A stretch of DNA of 42,271 nucleotides from SAR202 cluster bacterium Io17-Chloro-G2 (GTDB lineage Bacteria > Chloroflexota > Dehalococcoidia > Lucifugimonadales > UBA3495): contig MUCP01000045.1 of NCBI GenBank assembly GCA_002816875.1, positions 1 to 42,271 on the forward strand. The letters are read 5' to 3'. This document shows, in pieces, positions 16,772 to 23,962 of this stretch. How positions within the stretch are numbered: the first letter of the stretch is position 1; each line of letters begins with the position of its first letter. Below the pieces are notes generated by a model. The model was not told the origin of the DNA and did not search any database. It was given only the letters and a program-made list of their open reading frames with translations. The translations under genes and the position numbers were made by a program.

Positions 16772-17884
16772 ATGACAACCAACCAGATACCGCTGGCCCG
16801 GGAGATCGGGAGGGTGCCTTCCATGATCGTGTCCCTGGACGCCGAGCAAGAGCTGCGGTTCCAAAGGCTGGAAGAAGAAGCCGTGATGGTCGACATACAC
16901 CAACACCCGTTTGTTTGCCCGGAAGATATGGACCGGCTGATAGAACTGTTGCGGAGCAACAAATACAGTTGGGGATACCAGGCGGTCAAGCACGGCGGGT
17001 GGGCGGCCGTGACCACCTCCAACGCCTTTCGTGGGTTCGTTAATACCCATGATATGTCATACACCCGCTTCGAGGACTTGCAGACCGAAGTGGCGCTAAT
17101 GATCTCCGACCTGAGCCAGGCAGATCAGGCGGTTTTGGTGACCAACGCCGATGAGATCGAAGCTGCCAAACAGCAGGGCAAGGTGGGCTACCTGCCAAGC
17201 CTGGAGCACCTGGCCATCGGCAGCGAGTTGGAACACCTGGACATGTTCTACGCCATGGGTGTCCGGTTGGCCGGGCTTACCTACAACAGGAAGAATTTTA
17301 TCGGCGACGGTCAGAACGAGCGAAACGACGGAGGACTCAGCGAGTTCGGCATCGAGGTGGTGGACCGGATGAACCGGTTGGGGATGGCCATCGACGTGTC
17401 CCACGCGTCATTCCAAACGGCCATGGACGCCATCCAATTCTCCCAGGTCCCCATCTCCTTCAGCCATAACGCGGCCTACACCCTGCGCCCCACCGCCAGA
17501 ACTCGCAACGACCAGGAGTTGAAGGCCTGCGCCGAGAAGGGTGGCATAATCGCCATCACTGCGGTGCCCAACGCCTTGAGCGACGACCCGGAGCAGGACA
17601 TCGACTGCGTGCTGGACCACTACGATTACATGGTGGACCTGGTGGGAGTGGACCACGTGGGCATCGGCACCGACACCAACATCGGCGACCACGTGGCCTT
17701 CCACCGGGTGATGCTGGGAAGGGACCCCAGCCAACTTCCCGCGCCCTATCTCAACGGTCTGGAATCACCCGCCGATGGCAAGAACATCATCCGCGGATTG
17801 ATCGGCCGGGGCTATTCCGACACCGACGTGAAGAAACTGGTGGGCGGCAACGCCCTGAAGTTCTTCCGCCGGGTGATGACCTAA
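16772..17884 (+). CDS. membrane dipeptidase-like amidohydrolase (peptidase M19)
   Basis: A 370-residue M19 metallo-hydrolase of the renal dipeptidase type. The first metal site is MVDIHQHPF (H43, H45). Other landmarks are RLAGLTYNRKNF, the block RMNRLGMAIDVSHASFQTAM (His ligand in DVSH), FSHNAAYTLRPTARTRNDQE (second His ligand and substrate loop), GGIIAITAVPN, and DHVGIGTDTNIGD with the catalytic-type Asp. The start at ATG 16772 follows GAGAGAGG; upstream in-frame codons overlap the TfoX gene and look random. No signal peptide is present, so it is probably cytoplasmic. It should hydrolyse dipeptides or a related amide. The repeat zone begins about 50 bases downstream. Confidence 0.9.
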   Translation: MTTNQIPLAREIGRVPSMIVSLDAEQELRFQRLEEEAVMVDIHQHPFVCPEDMDRLIELLRSNKYSWGYQAVKHGGWAAVTTSNAFRGFVNTHDMSYTRFEDLQTEVALMISDLSQADQAVLVTNADEIEAAKQQGKVGYLPSLEHLAIGSELEHLDMFYAMGVRLAGLTYNRKNFIGDGQNERNDGGLSEFGIEVVDRMNRLGMAIDVSHASFQTAMDAIQFSQVPISFSHNAAYTLRPTARTRNDQELKACAEKGGIIAITAVPNALSDDPEQDIDCVLDHYDYMVDLVGVDHVGIGTDTNIGDHVAFHRVMLGRDPSQLPAPYLNGLESPADGKNIIRGLIGRGYSDTDVKKLVGGNALKFFRRVMT

Positions 17885-17995
17885 ATCACCAAGACGGACC
17901 GCCTGATTTGGCGGCCATCACAATGGTGTGATGGTAGGGGCGCACGGCCGTGCGCCCCCGTGGGCGTCGAGAAAATTCACCTTACTCAAGGCAAC

Positions 17996-18021
17996 AAAAA
18001 GCCCCGGCCAAACGCCGGGGC
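17996..18021 (-). terminator. rho-independent terminator, second hairpin of copy 1
   Basis: On the minus strand GCCCCGGC, loop GTTTG, GCCGGGGC and TTTTTGTT form a textbook intrinsic terminator. Confidence 0.8.
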
Positions 18022-18045
18022 ATTCAACTTGGATATATCTTAGCC

Positions 18046-18079
18046 AAAAAAAGAGTCCCAACAACCTTTTGTTGAGACT
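18046..18079 (-). terminator. terminator/attenuator, first hairpin of copy 1
   Basis: An 11-bp stem with a 4-base loop (18054-18064 with 18069-18079) is followed on the minus strand by CTTTTTTT. It begins about where transcription should start, so it would act as an immediate attenuator. Confidence 0.7.
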
Positions 18080-18086
18080 GCCCAGC

Positions 18087-18116
18087 ATTATACCACAAAT
18101 GCGGTCTCGCATGCAA
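18087..18116 (-). promoter_or_regulatory. promoter of candidate small RNA, copy 1
   Basis: On the minus strand TTGCAT (18111-18116), 18 bp and TATAAT (18087-18092). In the other copy both boxes and spacing are identical while the spacer sequence differs, which is what selection on a promoter would leave. Confidence 0.65.
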
Positions 18117-18257
18117 TACTTTACGCCCAAATTGAATATTTCAATAAATATTGCGCTGGAGTACTGAGAAGGCTTGTACGGAGCCACGCCCCTCTTTTGT
18201 TGCAACCGTGATATTATTGGCGGCCGCCAAACTTTCTTAGTTCTTCCTAGGCTTTAG

Positions 18258-18937
18258 AAGCCGACAAAGAATGACAAGCTGAGCCCGTCAATCGGGCGGC
18301 AGGGATTTTTCGGTTTTTGCGGGATCAACCCGCTAGTTGAGGGCGCGGCCGGCGAGATCGACCGTTTTTTGGGCCTGCCTGGGATGACCGGCGTAAAGCT
18401 CCATCTGGCTGGTTCGGATGTCGATATGACAGACGAGGTCCACGCCGCCGCCTTGTCTGCTGTCTTCGACAAGATCAAAGAGGTAGATGCGCCGGTGCTG
18501 ATGCACGTTGGCAATCCGATTGGCGTGCAGCTATACGCCGATGGCGTCACGAACCTGGCCACCATAGTCGCTACACACTCGAAGGTACGTCTCGCCCACG
18601 CCCATTACGCCGGAACCTCAAACGATCAAAGGATTGAGGTGTGGCTTTTAGGAATTGTGGCAACGTCACCAGTATTCAGTCCTGAGAACTTCTACGTCGA
18701 GGTGAGCGCTTGTTTGAAGTTCTTCAAGGACGCGCCCCTTGCCAAACGTGAGTTGATAGTGTAGCGGTTGAAAAAATGGGGCATGAGAGGGCGTTGTTAG
18801 GCTCTGATTACCTTGTGGTGGCACCCGTGGAAACCCCCAAGGAGGCGCAGGAAACGTTGAGCAAATACCCGTTCACCCAGGAGGAGATCGACCTGATTCT
18901 CAGCAACGACGCGTCGGCGTGGCTGAAAGGACAATAA
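18258..18937 (+). pseudogene. amidohydrolase family pseudogene (nonsense plus frameshift)
   Basis: The frame opens at 18258 after a stop and reads GINPLVEGAAGEIDRFLGLP, then MTGVKLHLAGSDVDMTDEVH, APVLMHVGNP and VRLAHAHYAGTS, consistent with a metal-dependent amidohydrolase barrel. A TAG at 18762-18764 interrupts it before RLKKWGM. A one-base loss near 18785 then shifts the frame, after which ERALLGSDYLVVAPVETPKE and YPFTQEEIDLILSND continue to a stop at 18937. The N-terminal part of the family is missing, and no start or ribosome site is clear. Conservation across the lesions shows that the inactivation is fairly recent. The piece lies between the two long repeats. Confidence 0.85.
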
Positions 18938-19102
18938 GTAATCCCACCAATCACTATAACGTTTCTAATGCGCCATCGAAGGTCGGTATGAGTTTTTGTA
19001 CAACCGCTCTGGGGTCCTTTCAGCGGGTGCTTGAGCAACAATCTTGAAGCCCAGCCTCAGCAGGCGGCCATCGCCAGGATGCCATGTTGTCATGTTGTCA
19101 TG
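18938..19102. other. non-coding spacer before repeat copy 2
   Basis: First part of the 488-base gap 18938-19425; the rest is repeat copy 2 and a short stretch before the CinA-domain gene (TAGAAT at 19374-19379 has no good -35). In this spacer I see no coding signal; a CATGTTGT direct duplication occurs at 19083-19099. Confidence 0.5.
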
Positions 19103-19163
19103 GTAGGGGCGCACGGCCGTGCGCCCCTACTACAGGCCTCCAGCCGATTCGACTACGCAAGCA

Positions 19164-19192
19164 AAAAGCCCCGGCTAGAATTCGGGGCTTTT
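19164..19192 (-). terminator. rho-independent terminator, second hairpin of copy 2
   Basis: On the minus strand AAAAGCCCCG, a 9-base loop and CGGGGCTTTT form a 10-bp stem. It would work on both strands because each side carries a T-run. Confidence 0.75.
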
Positions 19193-19211
19193 GGTTGGAT
19201 TTGTCCTGGGC

Positions 19212-19245
19212 AAAAAAAGAGCCCCAACAACATTTTGTTGAGACT
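19212..19245 (-). terminator. terminator/attenuator, first hairpin of copy 2
   Basis: An 11-bp stem (19220-19230 with 19235-19245) precedes C and seven T on the minus strand, placed as in copy 1 directly after the predicted start. Confidence 0.7.
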
Positions 19246-19252
19246 GCCGAGC

Positions 19253-19282
19253 ATTATACCACAGACGCCGTTCCCAATGCAA
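19253..19282 (-). promoter_or_regulatory. promoter of candidate small RNA, copy 2
   Basis: On the minus strand TTGCAT (19277-19282), 18 bp and TATAAT (19253-19258), identical in boxes and spacing to copy 1 but with a different spacer. Confidence 0.65.
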
Positions 19283-19425
19283 TACTTTACGCCCAAATTG
19301 AATATTTCAATAATTTTTAGGCTTGAACTCACGCAACGCTGGATTGATCGGCGGCTACCGGCGCCAGATGGGGTAGAATAGCGCTGCTAAATCGAGAATA
19401 CGAAAGCGAAATGCAGGAGGAGATA

Positions 19426-19914
19426 ATGCCAGATCTGAGTCCTTTGGCTGCTTCGGTGGGCGAATTGCTAAAGCAACGGGGTGACACCATAGCAGTGGTT
19501 GAGTCGTCGTGCGGCGGCCTGATCTCCGCGGCCCTGGTCGCCATTCCCGGAGCATCGGCCTACTACCGGGGTGGAGCGGTCTCGTATACCCGGGTGGCCC
19601 ACAAGGCCTTGCTAGGAGTGCCGGACAGCGCCATGGAGGGAATCCGGGCTAGCTCGGAGCCTTACGCGGAACTCAACTCCCGCACCGTGCGGGAAGCCGT
19701 GGAGACCACCTGGGCGTTGAGCGAGACCGGCGCCAGCGGCCCCACCGGCAACCGTTATGGAGATTCGGCTGGGCATGCCTGTTTCGCCGTTTCCGGACCG
19801 GTGGAGAAGTCCCTAACCGTGGAAACGGGCAGCGCAGACCGGGAGGCCAACATGTGGACGTTCACCAAGGCAGCATTGGAACTACTGGAGCAATGCATTA
19901 AAGAAGCACGCTGA
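19426..19914 (+). CDS. CinA C-terminal domain protein (PncC-like)
   Basis: A 162-residue stand-alone CinA-C domain. The family core ESCTGGL appears as VVESSCGGLISAAL, followed by IPGASAYYRGGAVSYTRVAH, then KALLGVP and a glycine-rich GASGPTGNRYGDSAG. The classic enzyme is nicotinamide-nucleotide amidohydrolase (PncC), which deamidates NMN. The active-site Ser, Tyr and Lys positions look occupied, but the TGIAGP motif is altered to ETGASGP, so the substrate may differ. The start at ATG 19426 follows AGGAGG; an ATG at 19411 lies before that site and is less likely. The Rid-type gene follows 48 bases later on the same strand. Confidence 0.8.
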   Translation: MPDLSPLAASVGELLKQRGDTIAVVESSCGGLISAALVAIPGASAYYRGGAVSYTRVAHKALLGVPDSAMEGIRASSEPYAELNSRTVREAVETTWALSETGASGPTGNRYGDSAGHACFAVSGPVEKSLTVETGSADREANMWTFTKAALELLEQCIKEAR

Positions 19915-19962
19915 CGAATAGACGCTCAACACCGTTCAAAACATCCACTGGGAGCTAATCAT

Positions 19963-20430
19963 ATGCCTGATGTCGAAGCCAAACTTGCCGCGATGGGCCA
20001 CCGGTTGCCTCCGCCTCCGGAGCCCGTTGGGAACTACCTGGCGGCTTCCCGCAGCGGGAACATCATGTGGATGGCCGGGGTGGGTTCGCGGCGAGACGAT
20101 GGGACAAGGATCTCGGGCAAGCTGGGAGCCGGACTATCGGTAGACCAGGGGTATGAAGCGGCCCGCTGGTGTGCGTTGAATCTGCTGGCCCGCATGAAGG
20201 CGGAACTGGGAGACCTGGACCGGGTCAGCCGCGTTCTAAAGGTGGTTGGTTTCGTCAACAGCGCCCCCGATTTCGCGGAGCAGGCCCGGGTGGTGGACGG
20301 CGCGTCGGACCTATTCGTGGAGCTATTTGGTGACCAGGGACGTCACAGCCGGTCGGCCCCCGGCATGGCCGCCCTGCCCGGCGGCACGGCCGTGATCGTC
20401 GAGTGCGTGGTGGAGGTGGCGGCAGGGTAG
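19963..20430 (+). CDS. Rid family protein (YjgF_endoribonc-type)
   Basis: A 155-residue YjgF-fold protein of the longer type, with LPPPPEPVGNYLAASRSGN, VSVDQG-like GLSVDQGYEAARWCALNLLA and the C-terminal HSRSAPGMAALPGGTAVIVE. Unlike the Rid protein at 15981 it keeps an Arg in the RSA motif and the Glu of VECVVEV, the two usual active-site positions. Members remove reactive enamine/imine intermediates or serve in catabolic routes. GGGAG precedes the ATG. It is probably cotranscribed with the CinA-domain gene. Confidence 0.85.
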   Translation: MPDVEAKLAAMGHRLPPPPEPVGNYLAASRSGNIMWMAGVGSRRDDGTRISGKLGAGLSVDQGYEAARWCALNLLARMKAELGDLDRVSRVLKVVGFVNSAPDFAEQARVVDGASDLFVELFGDQGRHSRSAPGMAALPGGTAVIVECVVEVAAG

Positions 20431-20469
20431 ACGGGTTTGAATCGTGGACGTGATCTTGTCCATTGCGGC

Positions 20470-20650
20470 CTGTCCTTCGACAAGCTCAGGATGAGCGGTT
20501 TTGGTGGCTGGGGATGGATGGGAGCATCGCGGTCAATCGGTTCGGACCCAATTCGCAATCGGCCACAGCAAGCCAATCCAATCGGCCAACCGCCGCCGGT
20601 GGTGAGCTGTCGAATGGTCCGCCGGAGGCGGATGGTTCGACAAGTTCACC
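20470..20650. repeat. dispersed imperfect palindromic element, copy 3
   Basis: The gap 20431-20766 holds a right-arm copy, TCGACAAGCTCAGGATGA followed by GCGGTT (20478-20501), and a separate hairpin at 20601-20650. In the hairpin, GGTGAGCTGTCGAATGG and its imperfect complement are joined by CCGCCGGAGGCGG. The two are parts of the same repeat family in a rearranged order. No gene is seen. Confidence 0.65.
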
Positions 20651-20766
20651 CCTAGTTGACTTGGTAACGTTGAATCTTACGGCGAACCACTGGTAAACCC
20701 GATGGGCATCCATCCCGGGCTATGCGAAAAGACTGCGGCCCCACCAGGACAGCGGCAAAATGCCGT

Positions 20767-21297
20767 TTAAGCGGTGGTGACTTTGCTTTCGGCGTAGGCC
20801 GACTCAACGAAGCCGGGAATCTGTGTCCAGCGGACGTTTTCCGTATCCTGGGTCAAACCGATCGCGCTTCCTGCTGAGCTCTCCAACCCTCGGGGGTGGT
20901 ACACCAACTCAATGAGATTGTCGTCCGGGTCGCTGATGTAGGTATAGCGCTCGCCGGTATCCTCCCGCGTTCCTTGGAGCGGGTCGTCTCCGCCGGTACC
21001 GGTGAACGAGCCCCCTGCGCTCCGGGAATAGGGAACGTCCACCGCGTCCAAATGGGCCAGCATCTGGTCAAAGTCTTCTACTTCGATCGCGAAATGGATA
21101 CGTGAGACCTTGATGACGTCATCGGTATCTGACGTGTGAATCTCGCCGGTGCCAATTCGTAATTGTAGCTGACGCCGGTTCAACGCCGGCCCCCGGTCCA
21201 GAAACTCCGCGCCCAGGACCTTTTCGTACCATTCCCGGGTCCGCTGCCGGTGGGTGATCTGGATATTGATGTGGTGGATCATGCTGATCTTGGACAT
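20767..21297 (-). CDS. VOC family (glyoxalase/dioxygenase-fold) protein
   Basis: A 176-residue vicinal-oxygen-chelate protein. It has two beta-alpha-beta-beta-beta modules: SMIHHINIQITHRQRTREWY with VLGAEFLDRG, then RIHFAIEVEDFDQMLAHLD and YTYISDPDDNLIELVYH. His8 or His9, the His of IHFAIEV and the Glu of LIELV are the expected metal ligands. GGAGG lies 7 bases before the ATG. It is the last gene of the minus-strand catabolic cluster, downstream of an amidohydrolase remnant. The reaction (lyase, dioxygenase or epimerase type) is not determinable. Confidence 0.88.
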   Translation of the reverse strand: MSKISMIHHINIQITHRQRTREWYEKVLGAEFLDRGPALNRRQLQLRIGTGEIHTSDTDDVIKVSRIHFAIEVEDFDQMLAHLDAVDVPYSRSAGGSFTGTGGDDPLQGTREDTGERYTYISDPDDNLIELVYHPRGLESSAGSAIGLTQDTENVRWTQIPGFVESAYAESKVTTA

Positions 21298-21358
21298 GTT
21301 GACACCTCCATTCTTGCTAGCGGGAGCGACGCGCTAATTATCGGTTAAAACCTGGCCC

Positions 21359-21598
21359 CTAGGCAAACGGCCCGTGTTGGCGGGCCTTGCCGTAGCGGTT
21401 GTAGAACCGGGCGGCGTTATCCCAGAAAAGCTTTCATTTTACGCTTTCCGGAACGCCGGTCCAGGCCGTCCGGTTGCTCTTGGCTTTGAACTCATCGACG
21501 GGCATCAGCCGTTTCAGGTCCGCGGCGGACATATAATGGGCCAAAATGTCCGCTTGGGGCCCCAAATGTGTATCCGAGTCGAAGATCTGTATCCATTC
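21359..21598 (-). pseudogene. C-terminal remnant of an amidohydrolase
   Basis: Eighty codons on the minus strand read IFDSDTHLGPQADILAHY, then VDEFKAKSNRTAWTGVPESV, a TGA at 21434-21436, then KLFWDNAARFYNRYG and a natural end. The ending with LFWDNAARFY is typical of amidohydrolase_2 proteins. There is no start codon; a stop lies directly upstream in frame. The bulk of the gene is missing, so this is a decayed fragment between the PEP mutase-family and VOC genes. Confidence 0.75.
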
Positions 21599-21651
21599 TT
21601 AACCATGTCTCATCCTCACTTGATTTGTTCACAGAGTAATTCGCTGGAAGA

Positions 21652-22608
21652 TCACGAGGAGTCGCGGCCCGTGGAGCGCTGGTATTTCTCTAGGGAATCC
21701 TGGGAAAGGTACTTCTCCTCCAACTCCCGCTGCTTCGCCACCTGAGCCCCGCCGATCTTTAAGGCCCCACTGATGTACGGGTTTTCCTTGTGCTGTTCCT
21801 GGAAATCTGTCCAGGCGCCGGTGCCGCGCTCCATGTAATCCTTGACGAAATCATAGAGCGCGGCATAAGTGACCGCGTGAGTGGGCTGGGGCATCCACGC
21901 CAAGTTTATGCCCAACGCCAGCAACTCATCGTTGGTCAGCGGAGGGTGCATGTAGCCTTGCATGATTGAGAATGGCCCGTCCACCGCGGCCCGCGCCCTT
22001 TTCACTTCATCCACCGAACGCGGCGCGGTGAGTTGAACCCAGTCCACGTCGGCCACCTCTTTGTACGCCTTCATCCGCACCAGGGATTCTTCGAAGCCCC
22101 CGTTGGCGGCCTCTGCCACGTAGCACTGGGCCATGACCACGAAGTCGGGGTCCAGCTCCTTTTTGCAATCTACTGCCGCCCGGTACCTGGTCAACACCAC
22201 GTCCAAAGATTGGACTTCCATGCCCGCGGTGCCGGTGCCCCGCTTTCCTTCTATGGGTTGATCGTCGATGCGGACGCCGGCTATTCCTTCGCGGATGCAA
22301 TCCTCGATCATCCGGCGGACTGCCATGATGCCCCCGTGACCCGTGTCTCCATCCAACATCACCGGAAATCTAACCGACCGGGCAATCCAGCCGGCGATCT
22401 GAACGCACTCGTTAAGCGTCGCCGTGCCCACATCTTCCATTCCGGTGTAGGAGCCGACAACGCCGCTGGTGCCAACGAACCCGGCTTCCGCCCCGGCGGC
22501 TTCCATAACCCGGGCCAAAGACGCGCTGGGGGGATGCAACACCGTCGTCATTTGGCCCTGCCGGTGGATCAGCTCCTGTAGCCGCGCCGTCGCTTCTTTG
22601 TAAGGCAT
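21652..22608 (-). CDS. isocitrate lyase / PEP mutase superfamily protein
   Basis: A 318-residue TIM-barrel carbon-carbon or carbon-phosphorus lyase. FVGTSGVVGSYTGMEDVG opens the barrel, MLDGDTGHGG holds the Mg-binding Asp86 and Asp88, and GIAGVRIDDQPIEGKRGTG gives the next conserved strand and gating loop. True isocitrate and methylisocitrate lyases have KKCGH here with the catalytic Cys; this protein has KRGTG and no Cys, and it also lacks the PEP mutase DNxxKxNS motif. It is probably a lyase acting on another 2-hydroxy or 2-oxo acid. GGGAG lies upstream of the ATG. It is part of the minus-strand catabolic run. Confidence 0.88.
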   Translation of the reverse strand: MPYKEATARLQELIHRQGQMTTVLHPPSASLARVMEAAGAEAGFVGTSGVVGSYTGMEDVGTATLNECVQIAGWIARSVRFPVMLDGDTGHGGIMAVRRMIEDCIREGIAGVRIDDQPIEGKRGTGTAGMEVQSLDVVLTRYRAAVDCKKELDPDFVVMAQCYVAEAANGGFEESLVRMKAYKEVADVDWVQLTAPRSVDEVKRARAAVDGPFSIMQGYMHPPLTNDELLALGINLAWMPQPTHAVTYAALYDFVKDYMERGTGAWTDFQEQHKENPYISGALKIGGAQVAKQRELEEKYLSQDSLEKYQRSTGRDSS

Positions 22609-22753
22609 TGCCGGTAAGTCTCCCTTGGGTGATATGCCCGGAATCTAACCGGTCACCGCGTCAATCCCGCCGTGAGCATCGGGTATCTTAGTGACCCACA
22701 ATAGATTGGTCAATTCGTGTCCCGATGGACCCTGAAAGCGCCAGCCTGTCCGC

Positions 22754-23899
22754 TTACCAGAGCTCCTGGCTGGCCAGACGGGCGCCTTCGGCCAACGCTT
22801 CGAATTTGGCCCAAGCTATCTTGGGGTGGCCCACCCTGCTGCCCAAACCGCAGTCGGTGCCGGCGACGACGTTTTCCCGTCCCACCAACCGGGCATATTT
22901 AAGCAGCCGCTCGGCCACCAACTCTGGGTGTTCGATGAAATCGCTGGCATGGCCGACGACCCCTGGTATAAGAATCTTGCCGTCGGGCAACTTCACGTCC
23001 TGCCAGACTTTCCACTCGTGGTCGTGGCGGGGGTTGGAGGCTTCGATGGAATAGGCCTCCGCCCGAACCTTCAACACCAAGTCTATGATATCCCTCAGGG
23101 GAATGTCGAAGAGGTGAGGCCCGTGATAACTTCCCCAACACATATGAAAGCGAATCTTCTCTTCGGGTATGTCGCGCAGGGCATGATTCACGGCTTCTAT
23201 ACGGACCTCGGCGAATTTTCGATATTCGGCTACATCCATGCCACCGTGGATCTGCCAGGCATCCGCCAAGTCTGGATCGTCTATCTGTAGCAGAAATCCG
23301 GCGTCGACGATGGCCTTGTATTCCTCATGCATCACGTCGGCTATGGCGTTCAGATAGGCTTCGTCGCTGCCGTAATGTTCGTTCCGCAGCCAGTGCTCGA
23401 TCGTCCCCGGCGCCACGGAAGGCAAAAATGCCTCCGCGGGACTAACGCCTTGCAATGCCGCGTTGAAGTTATCGATGTCTGCTTGAATGGCCGCCTGCCC
23501 GGTGTATGTAAGGGGAGCGCTGCAAAAAACGGGGTTAAAGCCGGCGCCCACCTGGACGCGGCTGGCAAAATATTCTGGGAACTCCCGTTGGTCGCGGCCG
23601 GAGATCGCTTGCGTGGGCCGCGATTCGGGGCTCATTTCCGGTTGCTCCAGTCCGCCGATACGCTCCCGGGCGTAGTCGGTGAAACTAGGTTTGGACAACT
23701 CACCGTCGTTGACGATATCAAGTCCCGATTCGAGTTGAAGCCTAACCACCTCGGCCACTCCGGATTTCAGCCGCCGGGAGAGATCGGCTTCGTCGAACGG
23801 CTGTCCCGTGCCCTTGGCAACCACGATCTCACGCAGTCCTTCAGGCCGGGGCAGACTGCCAGCATGGGTGGTGAGTATCCGATCTGTGCTTCGCTCCAT
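22754..23899 (-). CDS. MetE-like cobalamin-independent methionine synthase family protein
   Basis: A 381-residue protein equal to the C-terminal catalytic barrel of MetE, without the N-terminal substrate-binding half. It opens LTTHAGSLPRP, a family signature. The zinc ligands of MetE are present: His252 and Cys254 in RFHMCWGS, Glu286 in YSIEASN and Cys350 in AGTDCGLGS. LESGLDIVNDGELSKPSF and AGFLLQIDDPDLAD are further family blocks. The ATG at 23899 is chosen because CGGAGC lies upstream; the reading frame extends to 23935 without a canonical start. Stand-alone barrels of this type transfer methyl groups in catabolic or corrinoid contexts, not necessarily in methionine synthesis. It lies 63 bases downstream of a broken paralogue. 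Confidence 0.88.
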   Translation of the reverse strand: MERSTDRILTTHAGSLPRPEGLREIVVAKGTGQPFDEADLSRRLKSGVAEVVRLQLESGLDIVNDGELSKPSFTDYARERIGGLEQPEMSPESRPTQAISGRDQREFPEYFASRVQVGAGFNPVFCSAPLTYTGQAAIQADIDNFNAALQGVSPAEAFLPSVAPGTIEHWLRNEHYGSDEAYLNAIADVMHEEYKAIVDAGFLLQIDDPDLADAWQIHGGMDVAEYRKFAEVRIEAVNHALRDIPEEKIRFHMCWGSYHGPHLFDIPLRDIIDLVLKVRAEAYSIEASNPRHDHEWKVWQDVKLPDGKILIPGVVGHASDFIEHPELVAERLLKYARLVGRENVVAGTDCGLGSRVGHPKIAWAKFEALAEGARLASQELW

Positions 23900-23962
23900 G
23901 ATTCGCTCCGTTGAGACTTTCGGCCTGCTTCCCAATGATTCCCGCCGGTATTTACCAGGGAC

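Larger units (their letters stand above)
17990..18080 (-). ncRNA. candidate small RNA, copy 1
   Basis: The minus strand reads promoter, then at about +2 an 11-bp stem (AGTCTCAACAA and TTGTTGGGACT, loop AAGG) followed by C and seven T, then about 25 bases, then an 8-bp GC stem with a T5 tail. This predicts a hairpin RNA of about 35 nt, or about 90 nt if the first terminator is passed. No open reading frame of note is inside. No known RNA family was recognised. Confidence 0.45.
17934..18147 (-). repeat. long intergenic repeat, copy 1 (palindrome plus promoter/double-terminator module)
   Basis: About 214 bases share order and much sequence with 19103-19313. In genomic order the copy holds a GC palindrome (GGGGCGCACGG and its complement, 17937-17958), about 36 non-conserved bases, a GC-rich stem, a spacer, a T7-tailed stem and a promoter, all but the palindrome best read on the minus strand, and an ATTGAA-TAT-TTCAAT inverted repeat (18131-18145). 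It fills most of the gap 17885-18257. Confidence 0.85.
19158..19246 (-). ncRNA. candidate small RNA, copy 2
   Basis: The order is the same as in copy 1: a stem AGTCTCAACAA / TTGTTGGGGCT (loop AATG) and seven T, then a GC hairpin with a T-tail. Relative to copy 1 the stem differs by an A-to-G change that turns a T-A pair into a T-G pair, so pairing is kept. No open frame of note; no RNA family recognised. Confidence 0.45.
19103..19313 (-). repeat. long intergenic repeat, copy 2
   Basis: It begins with a perfect 28-bp palindrome (arm GTAGGGGCGCACGG, 19103-19130), then about 32 non-conserved bases, then the same two-hairpin and promoter module as copy 1 (minus strand), ending with ATTGAA-TAT-TTCAAT near 19305. 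Conserved blocks relative to copy 1 are the hairpins, the -10 and -35 boxes and the AT-rich upstream part. Confidence 0.85.

Noticed and set aside
17934..19313. The two long repeats as ends of a composite transposon carrying the amidohydrolase pseudogene
   Set aside because: No transposase, no terminal inverted repeats and no target duplication is visible; the conserved parts are promoter and terminator elements instead.
21434..21436. TGA as selenocysteine
   Set aside because: No downstream SECIS-like hairpin was seen, and the fragment lacks a start and most of its gene.
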